Shown piece after piece: positions 35,956-44,939 of a stretch of 64,000 bases of DNA (positions within the stretch are counted from its first letter, which is position 1; each line of letters begins with the position of its first letter). The stretch comes from Catonella massiliensis (GTDB taxonomy: Bacteria > Bacillota > Clostridia > Lachnospirales > Lachnospiraceae). A model generated the notes under the pieces. That model did not search any database, was not told the origin of the DNA, and saw only the letters and a list, made by a program, of their open reading frames with translations. The stretch spans positions 372,001 through 436,000 of the forward strand of contig NZ_JAEPRJ010000001.1 of the NCBI RefSeq assembly GCF_016651435.1, given 5' to 3'. The position numbers and the translations under genes are program-made.

Positions 35956-37543
35956 ACTAAGACTTCCCATACCTAAAATGGGATCCGTACCTTGAAAATT
36001 CAATACTTCAGCTACTAAAATAACGATTTATGCCACTACAGCCTCCGGATGGAGCGCACTACGCAGATATTCAGGTAGTCTTGCTTCAAAATCAGCAGTA
36101 AAAGCAGTCAACTGCTCATCACTGAGCTTTAAGATTACCTGAAGGCTTGCCATCAAGGCATCCATCAGGATGCCAAGTGATCTGCTGAAAGTAATGTCTG
36201 CCATTTCATCGACAAGGAAGAAGAACAACTCACCAAGGGTTCTCTGATCTTCATTTTGACGTTGCTCCATTGCAATTAACATATATCTGGTAAGCACAAT
36301 TGCTACGTGGGCTGTTAGTGCATCATAAGATAAGCTATGGCATTCTCCAATAAGATTCAGCATAGATTTGCAGGTTTTGAAAAAAACCTCAATTTGCCAG
36401 CGTTTTCCATAAATACGGATAATCTCTTCTTCGGAAAGGGTAGTATCTGTGCAGATAAAAGCAAGCCAGTCCTTGCGATTAGCTTTGTTCCTTACACAAA
36501 CAATCTTTGCCGGAATTGGATTCTCCTTTCCTACCATAACACAGACAGAAAGCAGATACTTTGATTTGCCACGGCGCTTTTTGTTCCGGGAATAGATCTC
36601 TTTGATATTCAGTTGCTCACCACAGTGTGAATACTTGATTCGACTGCTTTTCTTAATCATAGCAATTACGTCCATACCTTTTGAATGGATAGCTGTGATT
36701 TGAGCGGGGTTTGAAAACCAGGAATCAAAAAGGACATAATCAGCTTTCAGCCCTGCACTGAGAGCAGTATCCAACAGTGTCATCATTGCTTCAGGAGCTT
36801 TTGTCTGAGCAAGTTTACGCCTTTTACCTGCAAGGGTTCTGTTATCAAAGTGTTTTACAGGACCGATGATATTTGTATCTTTTGCAGATGCTAACAAGCA
36901 GCTGTTCACCGGGATAAGTGTATTTCCATCGCTCCAGCTTAAGGTAAGCATACGAAATCCTTTTTTGAAATGCATATCCGTGTGATCGAAAACCTTTGAC
37001 CCCAGCTCAGTTTTCTTGCAGCTGGTGCGATTGAAAAGACTGTCATCAATGATGAAAACATTTTTCCTTTTATCATCTGTTAGGTTTTTGAGATCATTAT
37101 TTACGATGTCAGCAGCAAGAAGAGAAGTAAAACGAAGCCAGTTTGTTTTTACCGAATTAAGGAAACGATAAAAAGTGTTCTTTGAAAAATCTTCCTTAAA
37201 AGAACCGGTACGTTGTTGCATATACATACTTCTTCCAACGAAAATGTTGCTGAGTTTGTAACGAAGCAAAGAAACAGGTGAAACACCTTTTTCTTTCATC
37301 CCATTACATCTGGCAATAAGCCTGCCAACATGATGTCTGGAAAAAAATCTTCGAACACAGTCAATTAAGTTATTCTCATCGAAATGATTTTGTGTTATAC
37401 TGGACATGGCATAAATCTCCTTTGTACAATGGTTTCTTGTCAATTCCATTATACCAAACTGGGTAGGTTTATGCCATTCTTTATTGGCTGAAATATTGAA
37501 TTTTCAAGGTTCAACACACCGTATTGGTGTGGGAAGTCTTAGT
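35956..37543 (-). mobile_element. Complete IS4-superfamily insertion sequence, 1588 bp
   Basis: Bipartite terminal inverted repeats: ACTAAGACTTCCCA at 35956-35969 mirrored at the right end (ending 37543), then a 20-base variable part with only ACC shared, then CCTTGAAAATTCAATA, one mismatch and TTCAGC in both arms at equal spacing. The variable part of each arm can itself form a small hairpin (CCCAT/ATGGG on the left, CACACC/GGTGTG on the right). Both flanks carry AAACA (35951-35955, 37544-37548), a likely 5-bp target duplication. The element holds one intact transposase gene on the minus strand. Confidence 0.85.
36028..37407 (-). CDS. IS4-superfamily DDE transposase
   Basis: A 459-residue transposase when started at the ATG behind AAAGGAG; a frame extension to 37449 lacks a site. 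Catalytic acids: the first Asp in FIIDDSLFNR (about 125), the second in YVLFDSWFS (about 225), and the Glu in YGKRWQIEVFFKTCK (about 340), the Y-R-E-K signature of IS4-type elements. It has no frameshift or stop, so the element may be mobile. The IS subgroup is unresolved; a 5-bp duplication would fit ISH3- or IS1634-like groups better than IS231. Confidence 0.85.
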   Translation of the reverse strand: MSSITQNHFDENNLIDCVRRFFSRHHVGRLIARCNGMKEKGVSPVSLLRYKLSNIFVGRSMYMQQRTGSFKEDFSKNTFYRFLNSVKTNWLRFTSLLAADIVNNDLKNLTDDKRKNVFIIDDSLFNRTSCKKTELGSKVFDHTDMHFKKGFRMLTLSWSDGNTLIPVNSCLLASAKDTNIIGPVKHFDNRTLAGKRRKLAQTKAPEAMMTLLDTALSAGLKADYVLFDSWFSNPAQITAIHSKGMDVIAMIKKSSRIKYSHCGEQLNIKEIYSRNKKRRGKSKYLLSVCVMVGKENPIPAKIVCVRNKANRKDWLAFICTDTTLSEEEIIRIYGKRWQIEVFFKTCKSMLNLIGECHSLSYDALTAHVAIVLTRYMLIAMEQRQNEDQRTLGELFFFLVDEMADITFSRSLGILMDALMASLQVILKLSDEQLTAFTADFEARLPEYLRSALHPEAVVA

Positions 37544-37575
37544 AAACAATAATAACAGAGGTGAAAGAGGTTAAT

Positions 37576-39054
37576 ATGGTTGGTAATCTTACTTTACTTA
37601 CAGATTTTTATGAACTTACTATGATGCAGGGATATTTTAAGAATAAGAAAGACCCTGTGGTGGTTTTTGATATGTTTTACAGGCAAAATCCTTCGGACAA
37701 TGGCTTTGCTATAGCAGCAGGTCTTGAACAGGTTATAGATGTTATCAAAAACCTTAATTTCAACTATGAAGATGTGGAATATCTCCGTTCGCTTGGAATG
37801 TTTGACGAGGATTTTCTTGATTATCTTTCAGGCTTTCATTTTACGGGAGACATATATGCAGTACCTGAAGGAACTGTAGTATTCCCTATGGAGCCACTTG
37901 TTAAGGTGGTTGCACCTATCATGCAGGCTCAGCTTGTAGAGACAGTCATACTTAACCTTATCAACCATCAGAGTCTTATAGCTACCAAGGCAGCAAGAGT
38001 ATGCTACGCTGCCGAGGGGGACTTTGTTATGGAGTTTGGCTTAAGACGTGCTCAGGGGCCTGATGCGGGTACACTTGGAGCAAGGGCTGCTGTTATAGGA
38101 GGCTGTGCAGGCACAAGTAATGTAATCTGCGCCAAGAAGTTTGGAGTTCCTGTCCTTGGAACCCATGCGCACAGCTGGATAATGAGCTTCCCTGACGAAT
38201 ACACTGCATTCAAGGAATATGCCATGCTTTATCCGGGCAATGCAATCCTTTTAGCGGATACCTATGATACTCTTCGCTCGGGAGTGCCTAATGCAATTAA
38301 GGTATTTACCGAAATGAAGGAAGCAGGAATAAAGTTTGGAAAATACGGTATCAGGCTTGACAGTGGAGACCTTGCCTATATATCAAAGAAGGCAAGAAAG
38401 ATGCTTGATGAGGCAGGATTTAATGATGCAAGCATAGTTGCATCCTCTGATCTTGATGAGAACCTTATATCTTCACTTAAGCTGCAAAAGGCAAGCATAG
38501 ACTCTTGGGGAGTTGGAACCAAGCTGATAACAAGTGCGGATTGTCCTGCCTTTGGTGGAGTGTATAAGCTTGCGGCTATGCAGAAGGAAGATGGTACCTT
38601 TGAGCCTAAGATTAAGCTTTCAGAGAATACCTGGAAGATAACCAATCCCGGTGACAAGACCATATTTAGAATATATGACCTTGAAGGCAAGATTAAGGGA
38701 GATCTTATAGCATTTTCAGATGAGTACATATCAGAAGATGAAGAATATATGATGTTTGACCCTATAGAAACCTGGAAAAAGACCCGTTTGATGCCGGGTG
38801 AATTCAAGGTAAGAGAGCTTCTTAAGCCGGTGTTTATCAAGGGACAGTGCGTATATACCTCTCCTAGCGTAATGGAGATTAGAGAATATTGTGAGAAGGA
38901 ATTAAACACACTTTGGGATGAAACCAGACGTCTTGTCAATCCACACGAGGTACACGTAGATTTGACACAGAGACTATGGGATGCAAAGAAAAAGCTTTTA
39001 GATGATTACAACAATGCTCTTCAGACCAATAAGCATGCAACGGAGCTTAAATAG
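37576..39054 (+). CDS. pncB: Nicotinate phosphoribosyltransferase
   Basis: A 492-residue NAPRTase of NAD salvage, joining nicotinate to PRPP. Hallmarks: NLTLLTDFYELTMMQGYF at the N-terminus, FGLRRAQGPDAGTLGARAAVIGGCAGTSNV, GTHAHSWIMSFPDE and GIRLDSGDLAYISKKARKMLDEAG. The start is ATG 37576 behind AAAGAGGT. The insertion sequence lies 32 bp upstream, so any native promoter between gerW and pncB has been separated or the gene is now read from elsewhere. The ECF S component two genes downstream could import a vitamin for it. Confidence 0.95.
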   Translation: MVGNLTLLTDFYELTMMQGYFKNKKDPVVVFDMFYRQNPSDNGFAIAAGLEQVIDVIKNLNFNYEDVEYLRSLGMFDEDFLDYLSGFHFTGDIYAVPEGTVVFPMEPLVKVVAPIMQAQLVETVILNLINHQSLIATKAARVCYAAEGDFVMEFGLRRAQGPDAGTLGARAAVIGGCAGTSNVICAKKFGVPVLGTHAHSWIMSFPDEYTAFKEYAMLYPGNAILLADTYDTLRSGVPNAIKVFTEMKEAGIKFGKYGIRLDSGDLAYISKKARKMLDEAGFNDASIVASSDLDENLISSLKLQKASIDSWGVGTKLITSADCPAFGGVYKLAAMQKEDGTFEPKIKLSENTWKITNPGDKTIFRIYDLEGKIKGDLIAFSDEYISEDEEYMMFDPIETWKKTRLMPGEFKVRELLKPVFIKGQCVYTSPSVMEIREYCEKELNTLWDETRRLVNPHEVHVDLTQRLWDAKKKLLDDYNNALQTNKHATELK

Positions 39055-39062
39055 GAGACAGG

Positions 39063-39794
39063 ATGAGGACGATAATAGTAGTTTTGTACTTAGTTATATT
39101 TGGGGTGTTTAGCTTATTTGCCCTGCCGTTTCTTTGGCTTGTAGGCAAATTCAATGAGAAATTAAAGCAAAAGATAAGCCAAAGCATAGTAAAATCGGCC
39201 TTTGGAAAGATACTCTTCATCTCGGGAATTAAGAAGAATGTCATAGGACTTGAGAGGATACCCAAAGATGAGTCGGTTCTCTTTATCTTTAACCACAGAG
39301 GTTTCTTTGATATAATCCTCGCCTACTATACAGTGCCTGTGCTGGCAAGCTTTGTTTCAAAGAAGGAAATTGCCAAGGTTCCGGGTCTTAGGGTATGGAT
39401 GAGAAATATCAAATGTGTGTTCCTGGACAGAGAGAATCCGAGAGAGGGTATAAAGGCAATACTTAAAGGTATTGAGAATATCCAAAGGGGTACCTCGATG
39501 TTCATCTCTCCTGAGGGAACAAGAAACAGCGCAGAGGGCCTTCTTCCGTTTAAGCCGGGCAGCCTTAAGATGGCTGAAAAGGCGGGATGCCCTATAGTTC
39601 CTGTTGCCATAACCAATTCTGACAAGGTATTTGAGAACCATCTGCCTTGGATAAAGAGTAACCGGATGACTATAGAATACGGAGAACCAATTTATATTCA
39701 CGAGCTATCTAAGGAATCAAGAGCGGAACTTCTTGAGTTATCAAGAGAAGAGGTTCTTAAGCTCTATGAGAAAAACACACAACTGGCACTATAA
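39063..39794 (+). CDS. plsC: PlsC-like 1-acyl-glycerol-3-phosphate acyltransferase
   Basis: A 243-residue membrane-associated acyltransferase that makes phosphatidic acid. It has an N-terminal hydrophobic helix (IIVVLYLVIFGVFSLFALPF), the catalytic NHRGFFD (HX4D) near residue 77, FLDRENPREG, and ISPEGTRN with FKPGSLKMA (block III). It starts 8 bases after pncB, so the two are probably one transcript. Substrate preference is inferred from the family. Confidence 0.88.
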   Translation: MRTIIVVLYLVIFGVFSLFALPFLWLVGKFNEKLKQKISQSIVKSAFGKILFISGIKKNVIGLERIPKDESVLFIFNHRGFFDIILAYYTVPVLASFVSKKEIAKVPGLRVWMRNIKCVFLDRENPREGIKAILKGIENIQRGTSMFISPEGTRNSAEGLLPFKPGSLKMAEKAGCPIVPVAITNSDKVFENHLPWIKSNRMTIEYGEPIYIHELSKESRAELLELSREEVLKLYEKNTQLAL

Positions 39795-39889
39795 AAAAGT
39801 TAAAAACTGGATATTTATTACATGCCAAAAATCCTTTATCATATAACCACTAAAGAGACTTACGCTTTAGGGAAGAAAGGAGTTTTGAT

Positions 39890-40495
39890 ATGAATAATGT
39901 AAGCAAAGAAATGGTTAAAACAGGTACGGATAACAGGGTAAAGAAGCTTGCCTTGGCTGCACTTTTTGCGGCCTTATCCTATATAGGTTTTCAGGTATTT
40001 AGATTTGATATACCTGTAGGTACAGAGAAGACTGCATTTCACCTTGGTAATACCTTTGTGGCACTTGGCGCACTTTTCATAGGAGGAGCCATGGGAGGCT
40101 CAGCAGGAGCTGTAGGACTTACCATAGCGGACCTTACGAGTGGTTACGCTACAAGCGCACCAAAGACCTTTATACTTAAGCTTCTCATCGGTCTTATTGT
40201 AGGGCTGGTGGCACATAAGGGATTTAAGATTAATGAAATAGTCGAGAAGAAGAAGCTCGTACTTGCTACAGTTTGTTCAGCATCCTGCGGTTTGCTTTTC
40301 AACATAATAGCAGATCCTCTTGTAGGATATTTCTACAAACAGTATGTACTTGGGCTTCCACAGGAAATATCCGAAGCATTTGCCAAGATTTCAGCTCTTA
40401 CAACCTCTGTAAATGCTGTAGCTTCGGTTGTATTTGCAACTGTTCTTTATCTTGCACTTAGGCCTGTCCTTAAAAAGGAAGGATTCTTACACTAA
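39890..40495 (+). CDS. ECF transporter S component (vitamin-binding membrane subunit)
   Basis: A 201-residue protein with about six membrane helices. KKLALAALFAALSYIGFQVFRF matches the helix 1 region with AxxxA packing motifs of ECF S components, and GNTFVALGALFIGGAMGGSAGAVGLTIADL matches the ligand-binding part. The shared energising module (EcfA1A2T) is not in the window. The substrate is not determined; closeness to pncB hints at niacin but proves nothing. A small hairpin (CTAAAG 39850-39855 / CTTTAG 39865-39870) lies in the leader. Confidence 0.8.
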   Translation: MNNVSKEMVKTGTDNRVKKLALAALFAALSYIGFQVFRFDIPVGTEKTAFHLGNTFVALGALFIGGAMGGSAGAVGLTIADLTSGYATSAPKTFILKLLIGLIVGLVAHKGFKINEIVEKKKLVLATVCSASCGLLFNIIADPLVGYFYKQYVLGLPQEISEAFAKISALTTSVNAVASVVFATVLYLALRPVLKKEGFLH

Positions 40496-40545
40496 AATTG
40501 GCATTTACCAAATAAATGTATGCCCCCAATCTCATCATTTAATAA

Positions 40546-40575
40546 AAGAGCTGTGTGCGTTCGCACACAGCTCTT
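40546..40575. terminator. Strong bidirectional terminator
   Basis: AAGAGCTGTGTGCG 40546-40559 and CGCACACAGCTCTT 40562-40575 form a perfect 14-bp stem between the ECF gene and the convergent methyltransferase gene. Confidence 0.85.
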
Positions 40576-40598
40576 GGTATAGGAGGATTTGTAGGTAT

Positions 40599-42614
40599 CT
40601 ATGGTAAAAATAGGTTGTCTTTTTCCATACTTTTAAGTATTATGCTGTATTCCCTTTCATCTAAGTCATAAAGCTTTGCTACCCTATGGTCTAATTCATT
40701 ATAAAGCTTAATCGTCCTAAAGGCATCGGCTTTGACACCCAGTCCAAGTATCTTGTCTACAACTTCAATTATCTTTTCCTGCTCGGAAACACCCACTACA
40801 GGGATAGGAATCCTCTCAATATGTGACCTGAGAACCTTCACCGAGTCAAACATCTTCCTAAAGTAAAACTGAGCTATCCTCGAGTTTAATATACCCATCA
40901 CGTACTTAATAAAAAGCCCCGGAATCTGTGGTATAAGCACATTACAGCTATTTAGTGTGAGAGTGTTTTTATTATCATAAGCCATAACTATCTGGTTGCA
41001 GATGAATCTGTATATAAGCTTTTCCCTGACTCTATAGTGCTCTGTTGGCGCCACCTGTTGATAAAGTTCAGGCTTAAACTCTATATATCTGCCTGAGTTT
41101 TTGGACTTGAACTTAAATACATTGCTTCCGCTAAGTATCTGCTCATTTTTATCTGTCTTCTCATCAGTTATAAATCTCTTGTTATCTCCGGTAATTATAC
41201 CGAGTGCAAAGGTGGACTGCCCGGCTAGTGTGGTATGTCCGGGAGTATCTTTTATCTTTCCTATTATAAGATATTCCTCGTCAGTTGTATTGAAAGTGCA
41301 GTAGTCAGCATTAAATTCCCTATCGATATCGATGGTATACTCTCTTTTTTCTTCCTTAACCCTCATTCCTATTGCTGAAAACGGAGAATCAGTATATTTC
41401 ATCTGCAATATCACGCTCGGACAGTGTACATTGTCAAAAGTTTTGCTTAAGAATTCAATATAATCAAACGAGCATCTTTCCAGTATTAATTTCCTGATAG
41501 GAGTATGCGATTTAACATTTAGTATCGCCTGTGGAAGGATGAATGAAAGGATGCCGTTTGTCTTAAGATTCCTTAGTGCCTGTTCAATAAATATGTCGTA
41601 GGACTCTATAGATAGAGTAGTCGCACATTCAAACTTGTCACGAAGCTTTAACTTCTCCTCGTGTGAATAACGATAACCCCAAGGCGGATTGCCTATGATG
41701 TAGTCAAACTTTTTATTTCTTGGGAAGTACAGATAATCAGCCTCGGTAATGTGGCTGTAAATAAGCTTAGCATCACTTATCTTGTACCTTAGGGCATAGT
41801 TTATGCGGGCAAGTTTTACGCTCACGCTGTCTATATCGTTGGCGTAGACATTATTGTAGTCAAAGCAGCCAGGAATCTGTAATATAAAGTTACCTGTTCC
41901 ACAACAAGGATCCATTATCTTTTTTTGCTCCATTTTGCCAGTTAGCTTAAGGTTGTCACAAAGCCTTTTTGCTACCTTTGAAGGGGTGTAATAGCAGCCC
42001 TGAAACTTCCTGTCCCTGGAGCTTTTAAGTGAAATGTACAAAAGACCTATTACATCAACAGCATCCTCATACACGTAGTCAGTTCCAAAGAGCTCGGGGT
42101 ACTCATCTGCTATGTCATCTACGCCCTCAACACCGCCTATAAGGTCGTCTACCAAGAAGGCATAAGGTGAAATAGAGAGCTTCTTTTTTAGGAATGCTCT
42201 AAGAATATTAGAATCTGCTTTTATACTAAACCTCGAGACCATAAGCTTTAGGGCACAGTCTGCAAGGAGGGACAACAATATATCGTTGGTAACCTCAATC
42301 TTATTATCATTGACTACATTTAAGATGCTTTGAACAGGCAGCAAATTCTTGGAATCCCCCGGTATATACGAGTCATATAGGCTGATTCCGGATACAAAGG
42401 ACTTGTTTCTTCTGCTTTTAAGAGCAGAATTATCCCCATTTGCGATATCAAATTTAAGACTTTGAACATATTCTATAGAGAAATACGTCGTACCTGATTC
42501 TGCAGGGATGAGCTTGCCAAGCTTTACCCAGTTCTTTGCAGTTGCCTCTGAAATGGATAATTCTCTACATACATCAGCCAGAGAAAGCATGTTTTTATCA
42601 GAATTCATTTTCAT
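40599..42614 (-). CDS. Solitary N6-adenine DNA methyltransferase with N-terminal HTH
   Basis: A 671-residue protein when started at the ATG behind GGGGGAGG (plus-strand 42614); an upstream ATG adds 11 residues. Residues about 8-40 (LSLADVCRELSISEATAKNWVKLGKL) look like a MerR-type helix-turn-helix. The amino-methyltransferase core has MDPCCGTGNFILQ (SAM site, about 235) and NPPWGYRY (catalytic, about 305), in the gamma-class order of Eco57I/TaqI-like enzymes. The C-terminal ~250 residues (GSNVFKFK ... IERIPIPVV) resemble a target recognition domain. No nuclease motif and no restriction or specificity gene is adjacent, so it reads as an orphan enzyme, perhaps regulatory like CamA of C. difficile. 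The recognised site is unknown. Confidence 0.8.
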   Translation of the reverse strand: MKMNSDKNMLSLADVCRELSISEATAKNWVKLGKLIPAESGTTYFSIEYVQSLKFDIANGDNSALKSRRNKSFVSGISLYDSYIPGDSKNLLPVQSILNVVNDNKIEVTNDILLSLLADCALKLMVSRFSIKADSNILRAFLKKKLSISPYAFLVDDLIGGVEGVDDIADEYPELFGTDYVYEDAVDVIGLLYISLKSSRDRKFQGCYYTPSKVAKRLCDNLKLTGKMEQKKIMDPCCGTGNFILQIPGCFDYNNVYANDIDSVSVKLARINYALRYKISDAKLIYSHITEADYLYFPRNKKFDYIIGNPPWGYRYSHEEKLKLRDKFECATTLSIESYDIFIEQALRNLKTNGILSFILPQAILNVKSHTPIRKLILERCSFDYIEFLSKTFDNVHCPSVILQMKYTDSPFSAIGMRVKEEKREYTIDIDREFNADYCTFNTTDEEYLIIGKIKDTPGHTTLAGQSTFALGIITGDNKRFITDEKTDKNEQILSGSNVFKFKSKNSGRYIEFKPELYQQVAPTEHYRVREKLIYRFICNQIVMAYDNKNTLTLNSCNVLIPQIPGLFIKYVMGILNSRIAQFYFRKMFDSVKVLRSHIERIPIPVVGVSEQEKIIEVVDKILGLGVKADAFRTIKLYNELDHRVAKLYDLDEREYSIILKSMEKDNLFLP

Positions 42615-42676
42615 CTCAAACCTCCCCCATATCAAGCCGGTACTCATGTCAAAACTAATTATTTGTTCCTAATCTT

Positions 42677-42705
42677 ATTATAGTCTTTAAAATGACTATT
42701 GTCGA
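42677..42705 (-). promoter_or_regulatory. Promoter of the methyltransferase gene
   Basis: On the minus strand TCGACA (plus 42700-42705), 17 bases, then TATAAT (plus 42677-42682), about 60 bases before the start codon. Confidence 0.55.
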
Positions 42706-42824
42706 TATAAATATAATATTTTAAATTTATATATATGGGTGTGATATAAGTAAAAGTTCTAACCAAATCTAAAACAACGTGAATGTTGTATAGAAAATTA
42801 CAGATTATAAAGACAAATTACCAG

Positions 42825-42852
42825 TTACATTCAAACCAAAATATAGTATAAT
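42825..42852 (+). promoter_or_regulatory. Promoter of the alcohol dehydrogenase gene
   Basis: TTACAT 42825-42830, 16 bases, TATAAT 42847-42852. The transcript would start near 42859, leaving a leader of about 130 bases. Confidence 0.55.
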
Positions 42853-42924
42853 GAAACAAGCAGGTACAAGTATCAATGGGCGTCAAATACCCTGACACCC
42901 ACATCAGCAAATAAAAATTCTATC

Positions 42925-42984
42925 AGCGGCTTGATTACAGGAGAAAGCATTATCTCCTCACCAATAAGCCACAGCTAAAGGAGG
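42925..42984 (+). promoter_or_regulatory. Possible RNA switch covering the alcohol dehydrogenase ribosome binding site
   Basis: GGCTT 42928-42932 pairs with AAGCC 42966-42970 around an inner hairpin AGGAGA 42939-42944 / TCTCCT 42953-42958. The same CTCCT (42954-42958) can instead pair with AGGAG of the ribosome binding site AGGAGG (42979-42984). The two pairings exclude each other, which is how translation-controlling leaders work. No known riboswitch class was recognised. Confidence 0.4.
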
Positions 42985-42989
42985 CAATT

Positions 42990-44159
42990 ATGGAAAACTT
43001 CGTACACTCAATACCTACCGAGCTCTATTTTGGCAAAGGACAGATATCAAAGCTTGGGGATGCTCTTAACAGATTTGGTAAAAGAGTACTTCTTACCTAT
43101 GGAGGCGGCTCCATCAAGAAGATGGGGCTCTATGATGAAGTGATGAAGATACTCTCAGAAGGCGGATTTACAGTAGTTGAATGTGATGGCATAGAGCCTA
43201 ATCCAAGAATAGAATCAGTTATTAAGGGAGTCAAACTCTGCAAGGAAAACAACATAGATGTTGTACTTTCTGTAGGTGGAGGAAGTACGCTAGACTGCTC
43301 TAAGGCCATAGCCTGTGGAGTGTACTTTGAAGGTGACGACCTGTGGAAGATGGTTAAGTCTGAGTGGAAGCTAAAAAAAGCCCTTCCTCTGGTGGATATC
43401 CTTACCCTTAGCGCAACAGGCTCAGAGTTTGACGGAGCAGGCGTTATAAGCAATATGGCAACAGATGAAAAGATAGGCGCAATGTTCACCTATCCCGCAG
43501 TATCCATCTGTGACCCTACCTATACATTTAGCGTATCAAAGTACCAGACAGCAGCGGGTTCAGCAGATATCATGAGTCACATCATGGAGGGGTATTTCTC
43601 AAGAACTGATGACTGCGATATATCAGATGGAATTGCTGAGACTGTGCTAAAGACTGTCATTAAGAATCTCCCTCTAGCTCTTAGAGAGCCTGATAACTAC
43701 ACTGCAAGGGGTAATCTTATGATGGCTTCATCAGTAGCCTGCTCCGGCATACCTGAGTACGGAAAGCAAGGCACAGGCTGGCCATGTCATGGCTTAGAGC
43801 ATGAGCTTTCAGCATTTTATGATATCACCCACGGTGTAGGACTAGCTATCCTTACACCTAGATGGATGAGGCATATACTTAAAAAAGATGCATCAACCAC
43901 AGGCAGGTTTGTGCGCTTTGCAAAGAATGTCTGGGGGCTTTCAGGAGGAAGTGAAGAGGTGCTTGCTCTTAAGGGAATATATGCACTTGAGTCCTTCTTT
44001 AAGGAGTCAGGCATTGCATCAAACCTTACTGAGCTTAATATTACGGAGGAATACTTTGGCAAAATGGCAGACCACCTTGAGGCAGAAGCAGACCTTAAGA
44101 ATGCCTATGTACCTTTAACCAAAGAGGATATAATAGAGATATATAAGGCATGTCTGTAA
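42990..44159 (+). CDS. Iron-containing alcohol dehydrogenase (YqhD/butanol dehydrogenase type)
   Basis: A 389-residue group III alcohol dehydrogenase that reduces aldehydes with NAD(P)H. It has SIPTELYFGKGQISKLGDAL at the start, nucleotide-site VVLSVGGGSTLDCSKAIACG, TLSATGSEFDGAGVISN, metal ligands around DIMSHIMEGYF and the later GLEHELSAFYDITHGVGLAILTPRWM. The group includes YqhD and the BdhA/B butanol dehydrogenases. It is a single-gene unit with its own promoter, a structured leader and a downstream terminator, which suggests separate control. The true substrate is not shown. Confidence 0.88.
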   Translation: MENFVHSIPTELYFGKGQISKLGDALNRFGKRVLLTYGGGSIKKMGLYDEVMKILSEGGFTVVECDGIEPNPRIESVIKGVKLCKENNIDVVLSVGGGSTLDCSKAIACGVYFEGDDLWKMVKSEWKLKKALPLVDILTLSATGSEFDGAGVISNMATDEKIGAMFTYPAVSICDPTYTFSVSKYQTAAGSADIMSHIMEGYFSRTDDCDISDGIAETVLKTVIKNLPLALREPDNYTARGNLMMASSVACSGIPEYGKQGTGWPCHGLEHELSAFYDITHGVGLAILTPRWMRHILKKDASTTGRFVRFAKNVWGLSGGSEEVLALKGIYALESFFKESGIASNLTELNITEEYFGKMADHLEAEADLKNAYVPLTKEDIIEIYKACL

Positions 44160-44222
44160 ATCAGATATATTATCGGTCTTATTATTATCTTCCCCCCACA
44201 TCGATATATAAAAATACTATGT

Positions 44223-44251
44223 AAGAAGTGCGTGCCCTGCATGCACTTCTT
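44223..44251 (+). terminator. Terminator after the alcohol dehydrogenase gene
   Basis: AAGAAGTGC 44223-44231 and GCACTTCTT 44243-44251, with four more inner pairs, make a stem of about 13 bp with a 3-base loop. Confidence 0.75.
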
Positions 44252-44396
44252 TGACGCTATATTTATTATTCCTTAAGAAATTGTTTTGAAAAAAGTAAAC
44301 ACTAATTTTAAAAATAAGCTATAATAGTATTATAAAAGAGGTTATCTATGGATTTATAGCCGTTAAACCACCATAATATTAACAAGGAGGCAGATT

Positions 44397-44882
44397 ATGG
44401 ATTTTCAATTTTGGCTTATGGCATTTATAATACTGGTTGTGATGGAATTCCTTACTATGGGACTCACAACTATATGGTTTGCAATCGGTGCACTGGTATC
44501 ATTTTTTGCGAGTCTCTTTGGAGCCAGTGCTTGGATTCAGATTGTCTTGTTCTTAGTTGTTTCCCTGGTTGTCCTTATTGTATACAGACCTCTTGCTGTT
44601 AAATACGTCAATTCAAGAAGGACAAAGACCAATGTTGACGACCTTATAGGCAGAGAAGCTAAGGTGGTTGAAAAAATTGACAATCTTAATGAGACAGGAA
44701 GAGTCTTGCTAAATGGCATTGACTGGTCTGCCAGATCAACCTTAACAGGAGGTGTCATTGAAGAGGACACAATAGTCAAGGTAATGGAGGTACAGGGCGT
44801 TAAACTAATAGTTGAACCGTTAATTACAGAGGAAACAAAGAGGTTGTCTCCTGCAGAAGGCTTACAGGAAAACTTTGATTGA
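44397..44882 (+). CDS. NfeD-family membrane protein
   Basis: A 161-residue protein with two to three hydrophobic helices in residues 5-70 and a C-terminal OB-fold (about 80-145: LIGREAKVVEKIDNLNETGRVLLNGIDWSARS...VKVMEVQGVKLIVEPL), the short NfeD1b form. NfeD proteins pair with SPFH proteins in membrane microdomains, and the SPFH gene follows 57 bases downstream. It starts after AAGGAGG. Confidence 0.88.
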   Translation: MDFQFWLMAFIILVVMEFLTMGLTTIWFAIGALVSFFASLFGASAWIQIVLFLVVSLVVLIVYRPLAVKYVNSRRTKTNVDDLIGREAKVVEKIDNLNETGRVLLNGIDWSARSTLTGGVIEEDTIVKVMEVQGVKLIVEPLITEETKRLSPAEGLQENFD

Positions 44883-44939
44883 TACTGAATGTATTAGGGA
44901 TTGACCCTTTACAGATAATAAAAAGAAAAGAGGTATATT

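Noticed and set aside
40599..42614. Type IIG restriction-modification enzyme
   Set aside because: No PD-(D/E)XK or other nuclease motif is seen in the N-terminal part, which instead looks like a helix-turn-helix.
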